The notes under the pieces are model-generated. The model worked only from the letters and a program-made list of their open reading frames with translations, did not search any database and was not told where the DNA came from. From positions 1 through 5,570 of the forward strand of contig JAPUJU010000012.1 in the NCBI GenBank assembly GCA_027296025.1: a stretch of DNA of 5,570 bases. Reading direction: 5' to 3'. Positions 1 through 4,363 of this stretch are shown one piece after another. Made by a program: the position numbers and the translations under genes. Origin of the DNA: a bacterium (GTDB taxonomy: Bacteria > Krumholzibacteriota > Krumholzibacteriia > WVZY01). Within the stretch, counting starts at the first letter, position 1. Each line of letters starts with the position of its first letter.

Positions 1-526
1 CCGTGCTGTGGTTGAACACCCATCCGTTCCGGATGTGAATGATGCGACCGGTACTCTGGTCTGAGTCGACCCAGTTTCCGATTTCCGCCATCGTGAACTG
101 AAAGATCCGGGTGTCGATCACGTCACCCCGGTGCTCGCCGATCTGGATGCGGTCTCCAACGATGAATGGTTTTCGCAGCACGATGAACATCCAGCCCGCA
201 AAGTTGATCAGCGGATCGCGCATCGCGATGGCGACACCGGCAGAGAGGATTCCGATATAGGCCACGAGCCCGGAGCCGCTACCGAGCCACATCGCGATAA
301 TCGACACGAACGTCGTCACGGCGAGGACGTAGCTCACCGTTTTCGTGTATACGTAGCGTCTTCCGAGGTCAGAGATGCCCTTGCTCAGGGTGAAAAGCAC
401 CACGTAGCGCACAAGGATATATGCGGCCACGGCCAGTACGGTCCAACCGATGCGGGTCGAGACAAACGGGGTGATGCCGAGTGACGCCTCGGCGAAAGAA
501 CTGATCTGTGTCCAGAGTTCGGTCAT
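1..526 (-). CDS. MscS-family mechanosensitive ion channel, N-terminal part (3' end off the window)
   Basis: This reads as an inner-membrane channel of the MscS family, whose members open under membrane tension to release solutes during hypo-osmotic shock. 175 codons are visible from an ATG at 526-524, and the frame stays open to the left edge. Hydrophobic segments lie at about residues 26-47 and 65-82. A third, Gly/Ala-containing segment at about 88-117 corresponds to the pore-lining TM3. It is followed by RKPFIVGDRIQIG (118-130), which matches the family's conserved R-P-F-x-x-G-D turn into the beta domain. The beta domain continues with GDVIDTRIFQFTM (134-146) and IRNGWVFNHS (165-174), equivalent to the family's I-P-N-G segment with Pro replaced by Arg. 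The short N-terminus places it with three-TM MscS proteins rather than the large MscK/MscM type. No strong Shine-Dalgarno precedes the ATG, and I saw no better in-frame start. It is transcribed divergently from the lipoprotein gene. The family call is secure; the subfamily is not. Confidence 0.93.
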   Translation of the reverse strand, partial: MTELWTQISSFAEASLGITPFVSTRIGWTVLAVAAYILVRYVVLFTLSKGISDLGRRYVYTKTVSYVLAVTTFVSIIAMWLGSGSGLVAYIGILSAGVAIAMRDPLINFAGWMFIVLRKPFIVGDRIQIGEHRGDVIDTRIFQFTMAEIGNWVDSDQSTGRIIHIRNGWVFNHST

Positions 527-623
527 TGTAGAACCGTGCGCCGGCGCCGGGGCGCCTGAAGGGTTACCGGGGAGGCCCGGCCCGCCGACTGGAGACGCGA
601 CCGATCGCTCATCATAGGTGACG

Positions 624-653
624 TTGACAGAAGTAGTTACGAACGCGTATATT
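624..653 (+). promoter_or_regulatory. Strong sigma-70-type promoter for the lipoprotein gene
   Basis: A perfect -35 hexamer TTGACA (624-629) is followed by an 18-bp spacer and the -10 hexamer TATATT (648-653), five of six matches to consensus. Transcription would start near 660, leaving a leader of about 70 bases before the ATG at 730. A partial palindrome (TACG-N4-CGTA, 638-649) lies across the spacer and the first bases of the -10, so a repressor bound there could block the promoter. The match is seen directly; use in vivo is inferred. Confidence 0.75.
636..651 (+). promoter_or_regulatory. Candidate operator overlapping the -10 of the lipoprotein promoter
   Basis: The sequence GTTACGAACGCGTATA contains the inverted core TACG-N4-CGTA and overlaps the -10 box by four bases. 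It matches 12 of the first 14 positions of the perfect palindrome at 4320-4335 in front of the arylsulfotransferase-like gene (shared pattern GTTACGA-N2-GCGTA). It also includes one of only three ACGCGT hexamers in the window. The overlap with a promoter suggests a repressor site, but no regulator gene is visible here and chance similarity remains possible. Confidence 0.3.
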
Positions 654-729
654 GGCAGAGATCTCTCAGCTACCTCACACTACCCCACAGATATAGCAAG
701 AAAACGACCAAAGGGGGGGAACACGATCT

Positions 730-1461
730 ATGCGCCGACTCATGCCATGCACCTTTCTGGCGATCGTGCTGACCCTCATCGGGTGCGCGAATAAACCGGA
801 AACGGCGGGGCAGGCAGCCGACCCGTTCCTGTCCAAGAACACGGGCATCAGAGATCAGGGGAAGATCATGGCTGTATCCACGGTCTCCATCCCCGACGGG
901 CTGCCCGACCCGGGCCCTGTGCAGGACCGGTTCGCGTCTCTGATCCACGAGAAGCTGAGGGAAAAAGGTCTTTTTGTCCTGAAGCCCGAGCAATACACGA
1001 AAATCTGGAAGGACATCGAATCGGAAAGGTACGGGTTCCTCGACGAAGCCACGGGCCTTCGCGACGACCTGAAGATTGCCCTGGCGATGGCTCAGACGAT
1101 CGATCGGCTGGGCACCGACCTCGTGCCCGACGGGATGCTGGTCGCGAGCATCATCGTGGTCGAGGCCCCGTTTGGATCGGGGCGGGCGCACTGGGACGGG
1201 ACGAGCCAGCCCATCAAGACGGGGAGCCTCCTGAAGGGCTTTGTCACCGGCTCACCCGACGGGACACTCGGGGCACTTTCCCTCCGGATATCGGTCTTCT
1301 CCGTCGATGGTGAGAAGGTTTACTCCTACCGGGGCGGGATCGAGGTTCTCAGCAAAATGTCCGGGAGCGAATTTGTCCTGGTCCCGCGGAACGAGCTCTT
1401 CAAAGATGACGAGCGTATTCGCAAATCGGTGGACATCGCTCTGGACCCGCTTCTCGAGTAA
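730..1461 (+). CDS. Uncharacterised outer-membrane-type lipoprotein
   Basis: The product is 243 residues. Its signal peptide has Arg2-Arg3, a hydrophobic stretch at 8-18 and the lipobox Leu16-Ile17-Gly18-Cys19, so Cys19 is the predicted lipidated residue. Residue +2 is Ala rather than Asp, which under the E. coli sorting rule favours the outer membrane. The mature part begins with a flexible stretch (20-45). A mixed alpha/beta domain follows, with an amphipathic segment at 64-80, VLKPEQYTKIWKDI at 83-96 and FLDEATGLRDD at 103-113. Two beta-rich runs lie at 135-145 and 181-206. This pattern (a late-read variable followed by 'D-x-x-T-G-x-R') recalls conserved hypothetical lipoproteins of Gram-negative bacteria, but I cannot name the family or function. 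The start is supported by the purine run AAGGGGGGGA (711-720), nine bases before the ATG. The gene sits between a strong promoter and hflKC but has a 138-bp gap to hflK, so co-transcription is possible rather than shown. Confidence 0.88.
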   Translation: MRRLMPCTFLAIVLTLIGCANKPETAGQAADPFLSKNTGIRDQGKIMAVSTVSIPDGLPDPGPVQDRFASLIHEKLREKGLFVLKPEQYTKIWKDIESERYGFLDEATGLRDDLKIALAMAQTIDRLGTDLVPDGMLVASIIVVEAPFGSGRAHWDGTSQPIKTGSLLKGFVTGSPDGTLGALSLRISVFSVDGEKVYSYRGGIEVLSKMSGSEFVLVPRNELFKDDERIRKSVDIALDPLLE

Positions 1462-1527
1462 CTCGCCTCATCGCCGGCACACCCGAATAAACCCCACCGG
1501 GCCGTGTATTCCCAAAGACATCGACTT

Positions 1528-1556
1528 TTGACATTCGCTGTGCTAGCGTTTATCAG
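1528..1556 (+). promoter_or_regulatory. Candidate promoter for hflK-hflC
   Basis: A perfect TTGACA (1528-1533), a 17-bp spacer and a weaker -10, TATCAG (1551-1556, four of six matches), lie in the gap between the lipoprotein gene and hflK. Transcription would begin near 1563, about 37 bases before the ATG. The site argues that hflKC has its own promoter in addition to any read-through from the lipoprotein gene. It also argues against translating this stretch as an N-terminal extension of HflK. Confidence 0.5.
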
Positions 1557-1582
1557 GTATTACAATTCGACCAACGCGTACG

Positions 1583-1590
1583 GGAAGGAG
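1583..1590 (+). promoter_or_regulatory. Ribosome binding site that fixes the hflK start
   Basis: The sequence GGAAGGAG is a near-complete anti-Shine-Dalgarno complement, nine bases before the ATG at 1600. An upstream in-frame ATG at 1504 would add 32 residues, but those residues overlap the candidate promoter and have no comparable ribosome binding site, so 1600 is preferred. Confidence 0.85.
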
Positions 1591-1599
1591 TGCAGTAAC

Positions 1600-2622
1600 A
1601 TGGCTGATGATGGTTTTCTAGGGGAAATCAAAATCCCCAAGTTCAACATTCCCGGGGCCTCGGCAGGCATGGTGCGAGGAATCATCGCGCTCCTTGTCCT
1701 TCTGGTCCTGGTTATCTCCAGTTTTTTTACAATCGCACCGGAAGAAGTCGGCGTCGTCTTACGGCTTGGAAAGTTCCAGCGCAATGCCGAACCGGGCCTG
1801 CATTTTCGACTTCCACTCGGTGTCGAGCGCGTCACCAAGGTCCCCATCCAACGTCAGTTGAAAGAGGAGTTTGGTTTTCAGACCGTGTCCTCGGGAGTTC
1901 GGAGCCAGCGGGGCCAGCGGAGCCAGTTTACCTCGCGAGGGCGTGAAGCCGAGTCGAACATGCTGACCGGCGACCTGAATGCCGCCGTCGTGGAGTGGGT
2001 CGTTCAGTATCGAATCGTGGATCCGTACAAGTACCTCTTTCGCGTGCGCAACGTCCGCACGACGCTTCGTGATATGAGCGAGGCCGTGATGCGGGGCGTT
2101 ATCGGTGACCGCACGGTGAACGAAGTCCTCACGGTAGGACGTCAGGAAGTCGCCGATCTCGTTGAGGTCGAGCTTCAGGCGCTGTGCGAACAGTACGAGA
2201 ACGGCATCAAGATCGATCAGGTTGTGCTCCAGGACGTCAACCCGCCTGACGCGGTAAAGAACTCGTTCAACGAAGTGAACCAGGCGCAGCAGGAGCGGGA
2301 AAAACTCATCAATGAAGCGCAGTCCGAATACAACCGGGTCATCCCGAGGGCGCGCGGTGAAGCGCAGCAGACGATCCGCGAGGCGGAGGGCTACGCGCTC
2401 GAACGTGTGAACACGGCTCGCGGTGATTCTGCGAGGTTTGTCGCGGTCTACAGGGAGTACCGAGTTGCTCCGGCCGTCACCCGCACTCGTATCTATCTTG
2501 AAACGATGAGCGAGATCATGCCCAAGATTACGAAGAAAACGATCATCGACGACGACATGAAGGGAATCGTGCCGTTCTTCAATCTCGACCCGAGAGAGAG
2601 TGGCAAAGGGGGCGGTAACTGA
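1600..2622 (+). CDS. hflK: HflK, SPFH/prohibitin-family subunit of the HflKC complex
   Basis: In characterised bacteria HflK and HflC form a hetero-oligomeric cage on the periplasmic side of the inner membrane that encloses and regulates the AAA protease FtsH. This product is 340 residues. A short cytoplasmic N-terminus precedes one membrane helix at about 27-45. The SPFH/PHB domain follows, starting at VGVVLRLGKF (50-59) and PGLHFRLPL (65-73), with MLTGDLNAAVVEWVVQYRI (121-139). The typical HflK segment DVNPPDAVKNSFNEVNQA (212-229) leads into a charged coiled-coil region (about 230-280) with REAEGYA (260-266). It is shorter than the E. coli protein (about 420 residues), mainly because it lacks the long Gly-rich N-terminus, as in many non-enteric homologues. 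The C-terminus ends in a small Gly-rich tail. The stop overlaps the hflC start by one base (TGATG), implying translational coupling. Assignment to HflK rather than a generic stomatin rests on the adjacent hflC and the motifs above. Confidence 0.95.
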   Translation: MADDGFLGEIKIPKFNIPGASAGMVRGIIALLVLLVLVISSFFTIAPEEVGVVLRLGKFQRNAEPGLHFRLPLGVERVTKVPIQRQLKEEFGFQTVSSGVRSQRGQRSQFTSRGREAESNMLTGDLNAAVVEWVVQYRIVDPYKYLFRVRNVRTTLRDMSEAVMRGVIGDRTVNEVLTVGRQEVADLVEVELQALCEQYENGIKIDQVVLQDVNPPDAVKNSFNEVNQAQQEREKLINEAQSEYNRVIPRARGEAQQTIREAEGYALERVNTARGDSARFVAVYREYRVAPAVTRTRIYLETMSEIMPKITKKTIIDDDMKGIVPFFNLDPRESGKGGGN

Positions 2623-3542
2623 TGAGAATCGCAATTATCGTGGCAGTCGTCATCGGCTTCGCTATTCTTCGCGGCAGCCTTTATATCGTCAATGAACCCG
2701 AACAGGTGATCATTACTCAGTTTGGGAAACCGGTCGGCAAACCCGTGGACACGCCCGGGCTCAAGTTCAAGATTCCGTTCGTCCAGAAAGCACACCGGTT
2801 CGACAAACGGTTCCTCGAGTGGGACGGTGACGCCAATCAGCTTCCCACCAGGGACAAGCGGTTTATCTGGGTCGACACCTACGCGCGCTGGCGCATCACC
2901 GACCCGCTTCTATTTTTCCAGCGACTGCGCGACGAACGAGGAGCGCAGACCCGGCTGGACGATATTCTCGACGGCGCCACGCGAGACGCCATCGCAAATC
3001 ACGACCTCGTAGAACTGGTTCGCACTTCCAACCGGGCGCCGACGACGACCGGCCTGGAGGAGGAAGACCAGGTTACTCTGGAACCAATCGCCGCGGGGCG
3101 CAACGAGATACGATTGGAAATATTGAGCAACGCGCAGGAGAAGACGTCCGACCTGGGTGTCGAGATTCTCGACATTCAATTCAAACGAATCAACTACGTC
3201 GAGGCTGTGCGGCAGAAAGTGTACGAGCGTATGATCTCAGAACGGCGACGGATCGCGGACCGGTTTCGGTCCGAGGGGCAGGGAGAGGCTTCCCGCATTC
3301 GTGGTGACAGGTCTCGTGACCTGAAGCTCATTCAGTCCGAAGCATACCGCCTGGCCCGCGAGATCATCGGCCGTTCTGACGCGCGCGCGACCGCAATTTA
3401 CGCGGCGGCGTACGACCAGTCAGCCGATTCCCGCAGTTTCTATCAGTTTCTGAAGACGATGGAAATCTACCGGACAACACTGGATGCCGAGACGTCACTC
3501 ATCCTGACGACAAAGGGAGAGTTCTTTCAGTTCTTGAAATAG
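2622..3542 (+). CDS. hflC: HflC, partner SPFH subunit of the HflKC complex
   Basis: This is the second subunit of the FtsH-modulating HflKC complex: a single-pass inner-membrane protein with most of its mass in the periplasm. The 306 residues start with a membrane helix at about 3-22, followed by the SPFH domain: YIVNEPEQVIITQFGKPVG at 21-39, PGLKFKIPFV at 45-54 and TYARWRITDPLLFF at 86-99. Residues 187-220 include FKRINYVEAVRQKVYERM (187-204) and RFRSEGQGEASRI (214-226), the most diagnostic HflC stretch. A coiled coil runs to about 262, and the chain ends in GEFFQFLK. Residues 134-160 form an Asp/Glu/Thr-rich segment after RTSNR. As far as I recall, non-enteric HflC proteins often carry such a loop, so I do not read it as abnormal. 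The start overlaps the hflK stop (TGATG), with the purine run AAAGGGGGCGG (2605-2615) as ribosome binding site. A strong terminator follows the stop codon, so hflC ends the operon. Confidence 0.95.
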   Translation: MRIAIIVAVVIGFAILRGSLYIVNEPEQVIITQFGKPVGKPVDTPGLKFKIPFVQKAHRFDKRFLEWDGDANQLPTRDKRFIWVDTYARWRITDPLLFFQRLRDERGAQTRLDDILDGATRDAIANHDLVELVRTSNRAPTTTGLEEEDQVTLEPIAAGRNEIRLEILSNAQEKTSDLGVEILDIQFKRINYVEAVRQKVYERMISERRRIADRFRSEGQGEASRIRGDRSRDLKLIQSEAYRLAREIIGRSDARATAIYAAAYDQSADSRSFYQFLKTMEIYRTTLDAETSLILTTKGEFFQFLK

Positions 3543-3553
3543 GTTGCTTCTAA

Positions 3554-3601
3554 GAGAATGGCCTCCGTCCGTCAGGATGGAGGCCATTCTCGTTTTCGTC
3601 G
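3554..3601 (+). terminator. Intrinsic terminator after hflC
   Basis: The arms at 3554-3570 and 3575-3591 form a 17-bp stem with a single G-U pair, closed by the four-base loop GTCA. It is followed by a short T run (GTTTTCGTCG, 3592-3601). The hairpin begins 11 bases after the hflC stop. It also lies 22 bases beyond the stop of the convergent repeat-protein gene, so the same hairpin may help end both transcripts. The T run on the minus side is poor, so termination should be better rightward. Confidence 0.88.
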
Positions 3602-3613
3602 TATCGTCCTGAT

Positions 3614-4147
3614 CTAGTTGAAACTCCAGTTCACGATCGGAAAGATCTTCAGCTTCTCTTTGTTGCTGATGATGTTGATCAGCCCGATCTGGAGCCCGTG
3701 CATATCCTCCGTCATGTTGAACAACCCCAGCTGGAAACCCTTGACCGATCTGGTAATGTTGATAAGACCCACATCGACGACAGTGCCCGTTTCGGCGGCA
3801 TTGTACACACCGATCTGGAGCGCCTTCGCCTCGCCACCGATGAAGTTCAGAAAATCTAACTGAATACCTTTCATATTGCCAGCCACCATGTTGACAAAAC
3901 CGAGCTGAAGTCCCTTCACGTCACCGGTCGTTCGGTTGATGATACCCAAATCCACGCCCGTGACATCCTCATTGACTCCGTAAATAAGGTTCAACCGGAA
4001 GCCCTTGATCGACGTCGTTTCGTCATAAATCTGTACCGGCGTGAACAGGGCGAGCTGAATCGCCTTGGTGTCCTGTGCTCGCGCGTCAATCGACCCCACT
4101 GTGCAGGCGGCAAATGCAACGAGCACCATCCCGAATAGTTCTTTCAC
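3614..4147 (-). CDS. Secreted repeat protein of the LA_2272 surface-repeat type
   Basis: The product is 177 residues, starting at a GTG (4147-4145). Residues 1-24 are a Sec signal peptide: Lys2, a hydrophobic core at 7-18 and the cleavage motif Ala22-Arg23-Ala24, with Gln25 as first mature residue. Nearly all the rest is a repeat with the core pattern K-G-(L/F/I)-Q-(L/I)-G-(L/F)-(L/V/I)-N. Clear copies are centred on GLQLGFVN (79-86), GIQLDFLN (94-101), ALQIGVYN (109-116), GFQLGLFN (137-144) and GLQIGLIN (151-158), with weaker copies at 49-56, 64-71 and 123-130. The chain ends in Trp-Ser-Phe-Asn. The pattern matches the family I know as LA_2272-type surface repeat proteins of Leptospira and other diderms, whose function is unknown to me. 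Alternating hydrophobic residues suggest stacked beta-strands, perhaps a solenoid or membrane-facing sheet; that is inference. The gene converges on hflC and diverges from the arylsulfotransferase-like gene. The same frame stays open far upstream to 5086, but that part is not a credible coding sequence. Confidence 0.85.
   Translation of the reverse strand: MKELFGMVLVAFAACTVGSIDARAQDTKAIQLALFTPVQIYDETTSIKGFRLNLIYGVNEDVTGVDLGIINRTTGDVKGLQLGFVNMVAGNMKGIQLDFLNFIGGEAKALQIGVYNAAETGTVVDVGLINITRSVKGFQLGLFNMTEDMHGLQIGLINIISNKEKLKIFPIVNWSFN
3665..4009 (-). repeat. In-gene tandem repeat, 8 diverged units of 14-15 codons
   Basis: Residues 47-161 of the repeat protein hold eight units. The closing Asn of successive units falls at 71, 86, 101, 116, 130, 144 and 158, giving a period of 15, 15, 15, then 14, 14, 14. 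The first unit (47-61) has Tyr56 where the others have Asn. The repeat is plain at protein level but diverged in DNA, which points to old duplications kept by selection rather than recent slippage. Confidence 0.85.
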
Positions 4148-4154
4148 AACCGTA

Positions 4155-4160
4155 TCCTTT
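4155..4160 (-). promoter_or_regulatory. Ribosome binding site deciding a GTG start
   Basis: Read on the minus strand this is AAAGGA, seven bases before the GTG at 4147. No ATG in this frame has a comparable site. Starting here gives an immediate, well-formed signal peptide, which supports the short 177-residue product over any longer reading. Confidence 0.8.
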
Positions 4161-4235
4161 CTTCCAATTGACCTTGGCGGTACGCGTTTCACGAAGCGTA
4201 ATCGACAAGGGCACGCTGCTCCGTTTGAAACATCG

Positions 4236-4270
4236 ATCATCCAACGAAACCATCGCGAGGTCAAGGTCAA
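4236..4270 (-). promoter_or_regulatory. Candidate promoter for the repeat-protein gene, with a tandem TTGACC
   Basis: On the minus strand two back-to-back TTGACC hexamers (4270-4265 and 4264-4259) precede a 17-bp spacer and GATGAT (4241-4236, four of six -10 matches). The second TTGACC gives the right spacing. Transcription would start near 4229, about 80 bases before the GTG. The -10 is weak, so the site is tentative. Confidence 0.35.
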
Positions 4271-4319
4271 TGGTCGCGGCCGCGCCGACGGGCGCCGTTC
4301 CTCTTGCGCCACTGTTTGT

Positions 4320-4335
4320 GTTACGATAGCGTAAC
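4320..4335 (+). promoter_or_regulatory. Perfect 16-bp palindrome, candidate operator
   Basis: GTTACGATAGCGTAAC has perfect 6-bp arms around a 4-base centre and lies 28 bases before the ATG of the arylsulfotransferase-like gene. Size and symmetry fit a dimeric regulator. It overlaps a possible extended -10 (TG-T-TACGAT, 4319-4327) for which no good -35 is visible. A near copy lies in the lipoprotein promoter (636-651). Confidence 0.4.
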
Positions 4336-4363
4336 CTCTCGGGTGGCCCCCGCGACGAGAACC

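Noticed and set aside
131..484. Plus-strand open frame of 117 codons
   Set aside because: It is antisense to a clear MscS-family gene; its His/Arg/Asp-rich composition is typical of a shadow frame.
543..556. GGCGCC-GG-GGCGCC as a hairpin or terminator
   Set aside because: The two-base loop is too tight and no T run follows; it is better seen as local GC-rich sequence in the mscS-type gene leader.
611..616. TATGAT on the minus strand as -10 for the channel gene
   Set aside because: The hexamer is good, but no acceptable -35 lies 16-19 bases upstream, so it is not listed as a promoter.
670..1191. Minus-strand open frame of 173 codons
   Set aside because: It is antisense to the lipoprotein gene, which has a ribosome binding site, lipobox and promoter; the minus reading has none.
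1504..1599. Longer N-terminus for HflK
   Set aside because: The extra 32 codons cover the candidate promoter and leader and lack a ribosome binding site, whereas GGAAGGAG sits nine bases before the ATG at 1600.
1759..2634. Minus-strand open frame of 291 codons
   Set aside because: It lies entirely opposite hflK, which is unmistakable; the long frame reflects codon bias in GC-rich DNA.
4065..4334. Two overlapping plus-strand small open frames in the divergent spacer
   Set aside because: They overlap the signal-peptide region of the repeat-protein gene, have no ribosome binding site and resemble no known protein.
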